The translations under genes and the position numbers were made by a program. DNA of 64,000 bases from Gammaproteobacteria bacterium (lineage in GTDB: Bacteria; Pseudomonadota; Gammaproteobacteria; S012-40): positions 271,313-335,312 of the forward strand of contig JAOUMY010000004.1 in the NCBI GenBank assembly GCA_029881255.1, given 5' to 3'. Shown piece after piece: positions 46,446-55,766 of this stretch; position 1 is the stretch's first letter, and every line of letters begins with the position of its first letter. The notes beneath the pieces were generated by a model that saw only the letters and a list, made by a program, of their open reading frames with translations, was not told where the DNA came from and ran no database searches.

Positions 46446-46482
46446 AGTACTTAAACAGTACTTTAGTCGGTACGACTAAAAG
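46446..46482. promoter_or_regulatory. Direct-repeat plus perfect dyad operator cluster
   Basis: Two AGTACTT copies (46446-46452, 46457-46463) are 11 bases apart, start to start. They are followed by the perfect dyad TTTAGTCG-GTA-CGACTAAA (46462-46480). It lies 37-73 bases before the DUF2892-like start codon. The form with a 3-base centre is like TetR-type operators (inference). Confidence 0.6.
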
Positions 46483-46791
46483 CGGCAAGAATCGTAATAC
46501 CCGCTACTTCAATTTTGCAATATCTCAAGGAGCGGGCTATGGACACCGAAATCAGATTTGGCGAATATGTGGAGATTTAGTGAAGATTGTCCAGGAGGAT
46601 TAAGGTCGCATCGACTTAACCACGTGTATCCATTGATTCTCAAACATGCCAAGGACGTATGCTGACCGGCAAGAGCTTGAATATTACATTCTCCTGTAGC
46701 ACTATTGATCTTCACGAACTGGGGCAGCCATCAAGGATTCCGGTGTTACAGAGCTCTAGTATTTTTAATGGAATTATCAAAGGAGGATGTT
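46483..46791. other. Leader region upstream of the zinc-ribbon gene
   Basis: No recognised gene. CAAGGAGCGGG precedes ATG 46539, which opens a 13-codon frame to 46580 (MDTEIRFGEYVEI). CCCGCT (46499-46504) and AGCGGG (46531-46536) could pair around the ribosome site. Confidence 0.4.
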
Positions 46792-46986
46792 ATGGCGACA
46801 TATGAATGCAAGAAATGTGGAATGTCGGTTAATGCGACATGTGGGAAGTGTGATGCGCCTCTCGTAAATGGCAACTTAAAACTCGACGATAATTCTAATG
46901 TACAAATTTCTGAATGCCCAAATGGGCACGGAAAGATCAAATCGCCTATGTGTTGTGGCGAAGACATGAGTTGCACCGCATCTTAA
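46792..46986 (+). CDS. Small zinc-ribbon protein
   Basis: A 64-residue protein. CKKC and CGKC at the start (about 5-22), then 'CPNGHGKI' and 'PMCCGEDM' near the end, so about eight Cys in four pairs fit two zinc sites. AAGGAGG ribosome site. Small proteins like this are found in many proteobacteria; the function is unknown. Strong terminator after it. Confidence 0.75.
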   Translation: MATYECKKCGMSVNATCGKCDAPLVNGNLKLDDNSNVQISECPNGHGKIKSPMCCGEDMSCTAS

Positions 46987-47011
46987 CCAGTATTCCTCCA
47001 ATAGACCGAAT

Positions 47012-47046
47012 AAAAAAATGCCAGCCTATACAGGCTGGCATTTTTT
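47012..47046. terminator. Bidirectional terminator
   Basis: Stem TGCCAGCCT (47019-47027) / AGGCTGGCA (47032-47040), A-run on the left, T-run on the right. It ends the zinc-ribbon gene (+) and the protease gene (-). Confidence 0.92.
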
Positions 47047-47095
47047 GTTTACACAATGTACTGAATTACTTTAGTGCAATTGCAATAAAGTTGAT

Positions 47096-49027
47096 CTAAC
47101 GCGCGTAATCCACCCACTGCCGTCCAATCGAATCATGACACAACATATCGTCTTTGCCGTCACCATTGAAATCGCCGGTGTGGACTTTTGCGCCTGAGTG
47201 ACTGCACCAATTGGTTACACGAGCCCAATCAGCGCCGCTCAATCGACCAGCACTGTCGCCAAAGTCTACCGATTTATTGCCAGAACTTTCGTGGCAGAGT
47301 AGGTCGTCGCGATAGTCATTATTGAAATCGCCCACCAACAATGTGTTACCACTCCCCGCGCAAAAACCTGTGTTTGCACTCCAGTTGCTACCATTGAAGC
47401 GTCCGTAATTATCGGCAAGGTCAACCCACTTATTTCCAGCGGTGTCGTGACAAAGCATATCGGTTCGGCCATCGCCGTTGAAATCGCCCATGCGTATCTG
47501 CGCGCCCGTGTGGCTGCACCAGTGTGCATCGCGTTCCCAATTTGTACCGTAAAAACGTCCATAAGTATCCGCATAATCAATCCACTTATAGCCACTTGCA
47601 GTGTCATGACAAATCAAATCGGCACGGTGATCACCATTGACGTCGCCAACGAGCAATTCAGCGCTACCGTGTGAACACCAGTTTGTGGTCCGTGACCAAT
47701 CTGTACCTAAAAATTGACCACTGTTGTTTGCATAGTCGATGTACTTATTACCGGCACTTGAGTGACACAACATGTCATCCCGTCCATCACCATTGTAGTC
47801 GCCGATAATGAGCTTCGCAGTTGTGCCTCCACACCAGTTAGCTGCCCGAGACCAATCTGTGCCATTGAATTGACCCAATGCGTCGGCAAAGTCTATCCAC
47901 TTGGTTCCATTCGTATCGTGACACAGTAGGTCGGTTTTTCCGTCGCCGTTAAAGTCGCCGCGAAAGAGGCTAGCGCCACTATGGCTACACCAACCTGATT
48001 CTATTCGCCAGTCTGTGCCTTCAAACAAGCGTGTAGACTTGTTTACACAGCCGTCACAATTTTCAGTCAGGTTCTCTGTCGTCCAACTTGTGAGCCTTGG
48101 GATGACGTTTGCACCAGGAATGGTTGTCAGCCATGTACGTGCGTTGCCAAGACGGGCACCGATGGCATCGCCTGGGTCAGTTTGACCCCAAAGATCGATT
48201 TGCCAACTCGCCGTATAAACGAGCGGCCCCTGCAATACCGCCATAACCACACCGTGGCGCGCCAGTGCCTGTGTTCTTGAGGAAATTCCAAAAGACGAAT
48301 TTGTCATTCCCGGTGCAAACTTTAGAAACGGACCGCCACTGTCTCCGCCTTCAAATCCCCAAACACCATCAAAGGTCGAACGTGGTATGTGAAAAAACTC
48401 TTCACGAAAATTGTTGTAGTACTTCATCCAGTCCGTGAAACCGCAGGTCAGTCTGCTTGTTACGCCATAACCGCATAGTGAGTTGGTTCTGTCTGGAGAA
48501 GATGCCGTATTGTCCGCAACTTCCAACGGATCGCCGACATAAATCGCCCGTTCATATTGCGCAATCGGGTTTCCGCTTGCATCATTTACCGGGAGGTAAT
48601 CCTGAATTCGGACAAAGGCGATGTCCGCCGGTCCAAACCACGAGGTATGCCCGCCATTACTGAGCCAATCTGGATGGACAAAAACTCTGGAGTCCAGGGT
48701 TTGTGTTGTAGTTCCATTGTAATTTACCCATGCTCTTGGGTCGGTAAAATGGCTGTGTACATAATACAAATCGTCATGATTACTAAAACAGTGGGCAGCT
48801 GTGACAATCCAGGTTTGATTCTCTGAAGCAGAGGAGTACAAAATAGTCCCGGTACATCGACCGCCACCTGACCCGGAGTTATCAAGAGTATTCAGTCGAA
48901 CTATGCCGGTTTTATCCAATACGCCGGTCATATCATCTCCACCAGGAACCGCGTAACTCATCCCTGACCAGGAGCAGGCCAGGAGCATTAAAGCGCCTCC
49001 AAGACTACCAAATATGCGATTTTTCAT
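47096..49027 (-). CDS. Secreted trypsin-like serine protease with six FG-GAP-like repeats
   Basis: A 643-residue exported protein. N-terminal signal (to SYA, about residue 26; an internal LLAC at 15-18 makes a lipoprotein possible). Trypsin-fold domain has His79 (TAAHC), Asp135 (ADIAF) and Ser230 (GGDSGGP), so the triad is complete. From about 333 there are six repeats of about 52 residues, each with a DxNGDGxxD Ca-binding loop and a W-C and L-C-H pair. Fibre- or surface-binding is likely. AGGAG ribosome site; CRP-like site upstream. Confidence 0.9.
   Translation of the reverse strand: MKNRIFGSLGGALMLLACSWSGMSYAVPGGDDMTGVLDKTGIVRLNTLDNSGSGGGRCTGTILYSSASENQTWIVTAAHCFSNHDDLYYVHSHFTDPRAWVNYNGTTTQTLDSRVFVHPDWLSNGGHTSWFGPADIAFVRIQDYLPVNDASGNPIAQYERAIYVGDPLEVADNTASSPDRTNSLCGYGVTSRLTCGFTDWMKYYNNFREEFFHIPRSTFDGVWGFEGGDSGGPFLKFAPGMTNSSFGISSRTQALARHGVVMAVLQGPLVYTASWQIDLWGQTDPGDAIGARLGNARTWLTTIPGANVIPRLTSWTTENLTENCDGCVNKSTRLFEGTDWRIESGWCSHSGASLFRGDFNGDGKTDLLCHDTNGTKWIDFADALGQFNGTDWSRAANWCGGTTAKLIIGDYNGDGRDDMLCHSSAGNKYIDYANNSGQFLGTDWSRTTNWCSHGSAELLVGDVNGDHRADLICHDTASGYKWIDYADTYGRFYGTNWERDAHWCSHTGAQIRMGDFNGDGRTDMLCHDTAGNKWVDLADNYGRFNGSNWSANTGFCAGSGNTLLVGDFNNDYRDDLLCHESSGNKSVDFGDSAGRLSGADWARVTNWCSHSGAKVHTGDFNGDGKDDMLCHDSIGRQWVDYAR
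47099..48031 (-). repeat. Six tandem protein-coding repeats of about 52 codons
   Basis: These are the six Asp-rich Ca loops of the protease C-terminal half, centred near residues 358, 410, 462, 515, 567 and 619. Each unit has conserved 'WCSHxGA', 'GDFNGDGxxDxLCHD' and 'KWxDxAD' parts. The unit is about 156 bases long. Confidence 0.88.
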
Positions 49028-49145
49028 GAATGTCTCCTTGTTCTATAAAAGAAATCTCGTACGGATTGCCGAGTGCATTACAGATGCTTTCTACAGTAGG
49101 GGAAACTTGTTGGTGTGTATGTGTGGAAAGACACAAGGGCGCCTG

Positions 49146-49161
49146 TGTGATATTCATCACC
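49146..49161. promoter_or_regulatory. CRP-like site
   Basis: TGTGA-TATTCA-TCACC matches the TGTGA-N6-TCACA consensus at nine of ten fixed bases. It lies about 120 bases upstream of the protease start and may make that gene depend on carbon supply. Confidence 0.5.
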
Positions 49162-49265
49162 TTGTTTTTCATCGAAAGTGATTTGGGTAATAGCTAACCT
49201 TGCACTGCTTCTCCGCAGATTATACTGCGCATAATATATATTATGTTAAATCAAAGAACCTAAAA

Positions 49266-49297
49266 GAAAAGCCGGAGGATCCTACGACTCTCCGGCT
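49266..49297 (-). terminator. Terminator of the 500-residue kinase gene
   Basis: Stem AGCCGGAG (49270-49277) / CTCCGGCT (49290-49297). On the minus strand it is followed by TTTTCTTTT. It stands about 110 bases after the kinase stop. Confidence 0.8.
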
Positions 49298-49408
49298 TCT
49301 ACTTGTCTGTACGACCGAATCTTACTGTTTAGTGTATGGATGGTCCTTATCCAGGTTTGTCGGCCGTTTGCTTATAGACGAGCCGTTATTGGTAGTGAAA
49401 AATAGCTT

Positions 49409-50911
49409 TTATACGCTTGGCTTTAACGGAAGCTCGACGACAAAATTCGAGCCCACGCCGGGCTGGCTTTGTGCTTTGATTGTCCCGCCGAGAAGATTGC
49501 ACAGATGGCGCGTAATGGCCAATCCCAGGCCCGTACCACCATATTTACGCGTAGTCGAATTGTCTGCCTGTTTAAAGGCTTCGAAAAGATTTTCGATTTG
49601 TTCCTGATTCATACCGATGCCGGTGTCAGAAACCGTCAGTATCAGTTTGCCGCTTGTTACCGAACCTTCCAAGCTTATCGCGACTGTTAATTGTCCATTG
49701 TCCGTAAACTTATTGGCATTTCCTATTAGGTTATACAATATCTGATGCAACTTGGTTGAGTCGGTGTGAATGTAGTCGTTGTTGGTAATATTTTTTGTTT
49801 CTAGTTTGATCGTATTGTGTTTTTCCTGGGCCAGGTTTTCAAGACTGGCAATCACCTCTTGCGCTGTTCGCACCGGTGACACCTCTTCGAGTTCGACACT
49901 CACCTCGCCCGCCTCAATTTTTGATAGATCAAGGACGTTGTTAATCAAGGAGAGCAAATGTTTTCCAGACGTGTTTATCCGGTTGATGTCCGATAACGTG
50001 TCGCTATCAAATTGTTCTTCTGATTCGGCCAACATTTCGCTATATCCGATAATCGCATTCAGTGGCGTACGTAATTCATGACTCATATTCGCCAGAAAAA
50101 AACTTTTGGCGCGGCTGGCGTCCAATGCCTTGTCGCGGGTACTCTCGAGCTCTTTGGCCTGTTCCGAAATGCGCTGCAGCGATTCTTTCAGGCTGCTGTC
50201 CTGATGAGACATTACCCGGTCTGCGCGTTTTACAATAAAATAAAGTACCCAATACAGGACAAAAATCGTCCCAATCATAATGCTAAAAAAAGTCGCCTGC
50301 TGCTGCCAGATACTGCGAAATCGTTCGGTGACATCGTAGTAAACTACGAATACGCCAACGACGGGTTTTTCATGTAGCGATGTATCATGTATAGGCAAAT
50401 AACTTGAGACGACATCGATATCGTGAACCACCCCTGATATGGCATTAAAACTGTCGCGATGAGACAGTTCACTTATGACGCGCCCGGTTCGCGCGGATAC
50501 GCTACCGGGATACCCAGGGTCTTTTACCGTGCCGATTTGCGGTTTTTGAGTAGAGAAAATTACACGTCCACCCATATCAAAGATATTGACCTTTAACACT
50601 GGTGTATCGCGTACGGCCTCCTCCACCATGGCGGATATCATACGGGTATAGGCATGTTCGGCCAGGACACTGCTTTCCAGCGTCGACGCCTCTTTGGCGA
50701 AGGGATGAAAATGTGGCCAAATGGTGTTTTGCATCACCTGCGTCAGTGTAACTACACTCCCCTCCCCATGCGATACAAGTGTTTGAATTGATTGAGATCT
50801 GTAAAAATAAGACAGCGTGACCGTTGCCGCAACGATACACACCAGCGACAGCACGGAAAAGTACTTAAGTAACGGAAAACTCAAGTTTTTATTAGTCAAG
50901 GCACACGACAT
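49409..50911 (-). CDS. Sensor histidine kinase (membrane, no receiver)
   Basis: A 500-residue kinase. TM1 about 15-37; a 165-residue periplasmic sensor part with '[15 protein letters not shown]' (Cache-like); TM2 about 205-227; a coiled coil (237-265). HisKA has His278 ([14 protein letters not shown]) and the ATPase domain has N400, G1 DTGIGM (429-434) and G2 GGTGLGL (458-464). No receiver or HPT domain. It looks active. No response regulator gene is next to it. Confidence 0.92.
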   Translation of the reverse strand: MSCALTNKNLSFPLLKYFSVLSLVCIVAATVTLSYFYRSQSIQTLVSHGEGSVVTLTQVMQNTIWPHFHPFAKEASTLESSVLAEHAYTRMISAMVEEAVRDTPVLKVNIFDMGGRVIFSTQKPQIGTVKDPGYPGSVSARTGRVISELSHRDSFNAISGVVHDIDVVSSYLPIHDTSLHEKPVVGVFVVYYDVTERFRSIWQQQATFFSIMIGTIFVLYWVLYFIVKRADRVMSHQDSSLKESLQRISEQAKELESTRDKALDASRAKSFFLANMSHELRTPLNAIIGYSEMLAESEEQFDSDTLSDINRINTSGKHLLSLINNVLDLSKIEAGEVSVELEEVSPVRTAQEVIASLENLAQEKHNTIKLETKNITNNDYIHTDSTKLHQILYNLIGNANKFTDNGQLTVAISLEGSVTSGKLILTVSDTGIGMNQEQIENLFEAFKQADNSTTRKYGGTGLGLAITRHLCNLLGGTIKAQSQPGVGSNFVVELPLKPSV

Positions 50912-50994
50912 CCCGTGGAATAGACAATCCCATATGATTTATCGGAACGCGGGCAAGATTAATTAATGACCAACGAGCAGTTAATTTAGCGTAG

Positions 50995-51750
50995 TTATTT
51001 TGAATTTATACGTGGTCCAATGTCTTTCAATGCTTTTTTGAAAAATGGCCATAGAGAGGCCTTTAGAAAGGGCTTTACCTTCTGCTTGTCTATGCCTTTA
51101 TAGGTACAGAAAATCGCCAGCGCGTAAGTCATATCCCATTGCGACAGAAAATTCGTACGTTCTACGATGGGACCGGCACAGCTACCGCAAGAACGGACTT
51201 TATTCGTGAAGGCCGTATTCGCCATGATGACGCCAAACCCCAAAAACACCGCTAGCAGTTCCGTAATATGTGGCCAGTTTTCCTGGCCGCCAGGCGGCGG
51301 TTCCTTAGCCAGAGAGCCCAGATAATGCGCCAGTACATGGGCGAAATGGGCAATAAGCACCTCTGGGTTGTTTACGGCATAGGGGCTGTAGGTTATGGGA
51401 ATAGCTGCCTGGCCTGGGGCCGTTGTCTGCATGGAGTTTTTGCCTCTGGCGGCATCTGGCAGTGTTAGCGTGGGTGTTAAAAGTCCCGTGGCATCGTTTT
51501 CATCTATGAGCTGCAAAGGCCAGTGATTTAAGCCCGAATAGTTCACAACGCGCTCAAATACCATCCCCGCCATTTCATGTGCGCTGCTTGCGCGGCCTGG
51601 AAACATATCATTTGACGGCACAACCAGTATTGTCTCTTCTCGAAACGTCTTCGCGTCGAAGTTACGCAATGCCCAGGCAAAGGTGTCCAACATCCAGTTG
51701 ATATATTCTTCTTCAAGTAGCGGTTTTGTTTTAAAAAGTGCGGTGAACAT
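50995..51750 (-). CDS. Hypothetical protein, HxxxH-containing
   Basis: A 251-residue protein, soluble, with no signal peptide. N-terminal 'YINWMLDTFAWALRNFDAKTFREETILVVPSNDMFPG' and central 'VLIAHFAHVLAHYLGSLAKEPPPGG' with a HxxxxxH pattern, then two cysteines in 'CGSCAGP' (about 193-196). The His-containing helix recalls metallopeptidase-like proteins, but HExxH is not present. I recognise it only as a conserved gammaproteobacterial type, without a function. Confidence 0.6.
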   Translation of the reverse strand: MFTALFKTKPLLEEEYINWMLDTFAWALRNFDAKTFREETILVVPSNDMFPGRASSAHEMAGMVFERVVNYSGLNHWPLQLIDENDATGLLTPTLTLPDAARGKNSMQTTAPGQAAIPITYSPYAVNNPEVLIAHFAHVLAHYLGSLAKEPPPGGQENWPHITELLAVFLGFGVIMANTAFTNKVRSCGSCAGPIVERTNFLSQWDMTYALAIFCTYKGIDKQKVKPFLKASLWPFFKKALKDIGPRINSK

Positions 51751-51966
51751 ATGGCGATATTTGATTGATTTCCAAACTGCCTACATTGTATTCCCTAAAC
51801 AGACATTTGTCCGCTGGCGAATACACCTGTTAACGGCATGGTCTAATCCAGACAGATCGGTGCCTATACCATTTGTATCCCCGGTATAGAAAACTGTGTC
51901 AATTACCCTATAATGTGCCTCCAGAATAATGCATTTTCAAAATTAAAACAGAACGGTGAGGGAGAT

Positions 51967-53934
51967 ATGGGAAGGTCCTTTCTGGCGGTCGCCAGTCTAG
52001 TACTTTTTTCATTGCTAGTCTCTGCCTGCGGCGAAGGCGCGCCTTCAAGCGATGGGACAAAAAGCAAGTTTGAAATCAAGTCAGTCAACCCGGAAGAAGG
52101 TTCGCGTGAAGCGTTTGAGTTTCCGGTTGATGGGGTTATTACAGCTACCTTTAGTAGCGCAGTCGATCCCGAAACATTAGATCAGTATTCGTTCAAGATC
52201 GAAAATGCGATGAACGAAGAGGCGGTTCCGGCCACTGTTGAATACGATGAAGAAACTCTCACCGCTACGTTAATACCCCAAGGATTAGAATACGCGGGGC
52301 ATTACAAGATCACTCTAACCGAAGATATCAAAAGTACCCGTGGCAGCGCCCTTGCTGAACCCAAGTCATGGGAAATCAAAACGGTTCTGGCTATTGGTCG
52401 AATCGAATTTTCACCTGCTTCCGGCGATACTGAAGTCGGCGTCGATACAGTTTTACGGGTAAGTTTTTATGCCCCAATAGACGAAAACTCGCTTAATGAC
52501 ACAACGTTTAAACTCACGAATATCGCCAATAAGTTTCTTCTACTCGGTGGAACGGTGGAATACGATGCAAGCTCCTACACGGTGACTTTTACGCCAGATG
52601 AGCCGTTGCTGCCGAATAGTAACTACGAATACATCCTGTCCAGCGAAATTCTCGGTGAAGAAACCGGTATGCCGCTACTCCCCGTGCCTCAGATCATCCA
52701 ATTCTCAACCGGCGGTGGTGCGGAATATGACCAGATTTTTGGAACGACTGGCGAAGACAGAACCGCAGGAATGGTCAGCAATTTTGTAGAAGGATGGCAT
52801 TTTATCACCGGCACCACTGATGACAGTTTCGCAGAATCGGAAGGTGACAATGACGTCTTTATCATTGCTGTCGACGTGGCGACTGGAGAAAAACTGGCTG
52901 TACATCAATTTGGAACGCCGGAAAGCGATATTGCAACAGGCATTGCGCTGGACAGCGAAGGAAACATATACATCTCAGGAAAAACGCAGGGCAGCTTTGC
53001 CGAGGCCGAGCCGCCGACAAAGCAACGTATGTTCCTTGCCAAGTTCATCTTTGATGGAGACAAATTTACCCGTGTATGGATAGATGAACGCGGTACGGGA
53101 AATACCTTTGCGCAAGGCGTTGCCATTGACGCGCTAGATGATATCTATGTATTGGCTGCGACCGATGAACCTCTCGCCGAAGAGTCGCTGTTCGGCGAAA
53201 TCGATCTTGTGGTATTGAAATACACAAAAGATATGACGATCGAATGGAGTGTTCCCGTGGGCAGTACCCACACCGAAATGCCCAGAGGTATTGCGGTCGG
53301 TGATGACTTCGTCTATGTGTTGGGTGATTCGGACGGTGATATTGCCAATCCGTTTTCTACCGTGAGTGATCCCAGTCCGTTTCTCGCGCAAATTGAGAAA
53401 GAAGAAGTCACTCTTAAGATATTTCCCTTTGAGCATAGCGAAACCGTTGAGGCGCATTATGTCAACACCATAGTTGCAAGCGGTAATAATGTGTATGTTG
53501 GCGCAACAGTTATCGATAGCGAAGTCAATTCCACTGAAAGTAATTCTATCCTCATTAGTCATATTGATGATAATGGCGTGACTAAGGATGAATTCAAGAT
53601 TGATCTCAATGGTATAGGAAAAGTGGGCTCTATCGCCGTTGGACCAGGAGACTACGTCTTTCTTTCCGTTTGGCAGGAAGCCGAAAACGAAGCCATTCCT
53701 GCGCTATCTATGAAGATATATCAATTCGATGCAGACCTGCGCAACCAAACCTGGGGAGATAGCGCTGGCCGTATAAGTGGTACTGAACATATCGATCCTA
53801 CTACAATGACAATTGATAATAGCGGCAACATCTATGCTGCAGGCTATGTTCATGGTGAGTTGGGCGGACTAACAACTAAGGGTGGCGCTGATGCCTTTCT
53901 GCTGAAGTTTAATTTTAACGGGGTGAAGCAGTAG
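51967..53934 (+). CDS. Lipoprotein with two Ig-like (Big_5) domains and a propeller-like part
   Basis: Start ATG 51967; lipobox LVSAC with Cys21 and Gly at +2. Two Ig-like domains of the Big_5/SbsA type lie at about 37-135 and 140-255 ('PVDGVITATFSSAVDPETLDQ', 'GVDTVLRVSFYAPIDENSL', 'VTFTPDEPLLPNSNYEYIL'). From about 260 there are SBBP/propeller-like units ('TGIALDSEGNIYISGKTQG', 'DNSGNIYAAGYVHG'). A surface-anchored binding protein is likely. It ends two bases from the convergent kinase stop. Confidence 0.8.
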   Translation: MGRSFLAVASLVLFSLLVSACGEGAPSSDGTKSKFEIKSVNPEEGSREAFEFPVDGVITATFSSAVDPETLDQYSFKIENAMNEEAVPATVEYDEETLTATLIPQGLEYAGHYKITLTEDIKSTRGSALAEPKSWEIKTVLAIGRIEFSPASGDTEVGVDTVLRVSFYAPIDENSLNDTTFKLTNIANKFLLLGGTVEYDASSYTVTFTPDEPLLPNSNYEYILSSEILGEETGMPLLPVPQIIQFSTGGGAEYDQIFGTTGEDRTAGMVSNFVEGWHFITGTTDDSFAESEGDNDVFIIAVDVATGEKLAVHQFGTPESDIATGIALDSEGNIYISGKTQGSFAEAEPPTKQRMFLAKFIFDGDKFTRVWIDERGTGNTFAQGVAIDALDDIYVLAATDEPLAEESLFGEIDLVVLKYTKDMTIEWSVPVGSTHTEMPRGIAVGDDFVYVLGDSDGDIANPFSTVSDPSPFLAQIEKEEVTLKIFPFEHSETVEAHYVNTIVASGNNVYVGATVIDSEVNSTESNSILISHIDDNGVTKDEFKIDLNGIGKVGSIAVGPGDYVFLSVWQEAENEAIPALSMKIYQFDADLRNQTWGDSAGRISGTEHIDPTTMTIDNSGNIYAAGYVHGELGGLTTKGGADAFLLKFNFNGVKQ

Positions 53935-53936
53935 GC

Positions 53937-55763
53937 TTAGCTAACAAAGTGAAATGGAATCGATAGCGTGAAGGTGCTGCCTCTTCTTTCCGAAGAGTCC
54001 ACATAGATTTCGCCGTGTAACGCGGCGGCAAATTTTTTACAGGAAGCGAGGCCGATTCCCGTTCCACCAACGGTGCGGGTTGATGATCCGTCGAGTTGAA
54101 CGAACTCCTCGAAAATTTCTTCCTTTTTATTGCTATCGAAACCAACACCGGTATCTTTGATCGTAAATAGTAGGAAGACTTCACCCTGCTCCGCCTGTTT
54201 TACGCCCAAATCCAGTTCAACGCTGCCTTGGGCAGTATATTTGACTGCGTTATCCATTAACTCGCGAAGAATTAAACGCAAAGTGGAACGGTTACCTGAT
54301 ACTCTCAAAGGTACGTTATCTTCCGTTTTTTGTACGAGAGAAATTCCGGCCTTTATGCATTTGGGTTGAAACTCGCTTACCATCTCCTTGACGACATCTC
54401 TTGGATTGAAAACTTCCAGGCTTCCTATTTTTATTTCGTCAGATGTTTCTGTATACGAAACCATGCGGTCAACGATTTCATTTAATTGCTTCGCGGAGTT
54501 CATACCGGCCAATAAGTATTCACGTTGTTCTTCGGTTAAATCATCGGCGTCGAGTAATGAGAGAATGCCCATAATGCCATTTAGAGGTGTTCGAAACTCA
54601 TGACTGACATTCCGTAATATTTCGCTCTTCAGTCTATCATTACGTTCTGCCGCCTCACGGGCATGCAGTAGTTCATTTTCGTACGCTGCCTGCAGATCGG
54701 CGTCATGCAATGTTACCGAGTAACGTTTTTCATTAGAGATTGAAATTTCTTTTATCGCAATCTCTACATGTATTTCCTCGCCATTTTTCTTAACACCAGA
54801 GACGCGGCGCTTTAGGCGAGAATAAGGCACCTTATCCTCTTTTGACAAATCGATTAATAGCTGATGATGTGCGCCATGATGATAGCTTGGCGTCAGTATG
54901 TTGATATGCTTACCCTGTAGCTCCATTGCGGTATAGCCGAAAATATCTTCACAAGCGGTATTGGCACTCACGATATTGCCCATAGTGTCAACAACCATAA
55001 TACCGTCATGAGAGGATTCGACGATGGCTTCTTTCTCTTCCAGACTGTTTAACAGCTTTGTGTGTGCCTGTACCAGTCGTTCCGACATGCGGCGAAATGA
55101 CGCGGACAAGGCGCCAATTTCATCTCGTCGATTGAGCAAGGACATGGCGAGGTTAATCGGCTTTCCCAAAGATACGACATTGGTCGCTTCGGTCAGACTT
55201 TCTATCGGCTTGGTAAATCGATTTGCAATCATAAAGGTGCCGGCGAACAATATGATGAACATTATGCCCATTACCAAAGAAATACGCTGTTGGGTTGAAC
55301 CTAATATCTCGTGATTAACGTCGGTATAGTAGGCAACATAAGCTGAAGCAAAATATTTACTCCCTATGTTTATCGGATGAGAGACGACATTTACCGGGCG
55401 ATTTTCAAAGAATACTTCCGCATGTGTCTCATCATAGGTATTTATCTCTCCCAGATATTTTCCAATATAATATCCATTGGTATGAGAGATGATTTGCCCA
55501 TCAGGTCTAGCGATTGCGGCATAGGCGTAGTCTTCTGAAGGGATAGAAGATCGAACCCAGCGCTCTATTAACTCATAGTCTTCGGAAATTAGCGCATCCA
55601 GGCTTCCCTCAGCCAGCGTATAGACCTGGTGAGTCGCATCGGTTTCTCGCACTTTTTCGATTCGGGTGTTCGCATCGGATATGAGAATTTTGCCAACGAT
55701 AAAAATACCGATAACAAAAAGAATCGCGAGACTGACTAGGAGACGTGTTTTTATACTTAGCAT
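53937..55763 (-). CDS. PAS sensor histidine kinase paired with a PhnD-like binding protein
   Basis: A 608-residue kinase. TM1 about 8-28, a periplasmic domain, TM2 about 163-183, HAMP (184-240), PAS (250-360), HisKA with His388 (NVSHEFRTPLNG) and ATPase domain with 'DTGVGFDSNKKEEIFEEFVQLDGSSTRTVGGTGIGLASC'. No receiver. Only three bases separate it from the upstream binding-protein gene, so the binding protein is likely to present its ligand to this kinase. Confidence 0.9.
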   Translation of the reverse strand: MLSIKTRLLVSLAILFVIGIFIVGKILISDANTRIEKVRETDATHQVYTLAEGSLDALISEDYELIERWVRSSIPSEDYAYAAIARPDGQIISHTNGYYIGKYLGEINTYDETHAEVFFENRPVNVVSHPINIGSKYFASAYVAYYTDVNHEILGSTQQRISLVMGIMFIILFAGTFMIANRFTKPIESLTEATNVVSLGKPINLAMSLLNRRDEIGALSASFRRMSERLVQAHTKLLNSLEEKEAIVESSHDGIMVVDTMGNIVSANTACEDIFGYTAMELQGKHINILTPSYHHGAHHQLLIDLSKEDKVPYSRLKRRVSGVKKNGEEIHVEIAIKEISISNEKRYSVTLHDADLQAAYENELLHAREAAERNDRLKSEILRNVSHEFRTPLNGIMGILSLLDADDLTEEQREYLLAGMNSAKQLNEIVDRMVSYTETSDEIKIGSLEVFNPRDVVKEMVSEFQPKCIKAGISLVQKTEDNVPLRVSGNRSTLRLILRELMDNAVKYTAQGSVELDLGVKQAEQGEVFLLFTIKDTGVGFDSNKKEEIFEEFVQLDGSSTRTVGGTGIGLASCKKFAAALHGEIYVDSSERRGSTFTLSIPFHFVS

Positions 55764-55766
55764 GGA

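Larger units (their letters stand above)
49028..49408. promoter_or_regulatory. Protease upstream region and kinase 3' end region
   Basis: No gene is supported, although an open frame runs on the + strand across the kinase 3' end. It includes the CRP-like site at 49146-49161 and the kinase terminator at 49266-49297. Confidence 0.45.

Noticed and set aside
47099-48031. Regular DNA repeats that might be CRISPR-like
   Set aside because: The period is about 156 bases and follows codons of the protease repeats; no spacers or identical short repeats.
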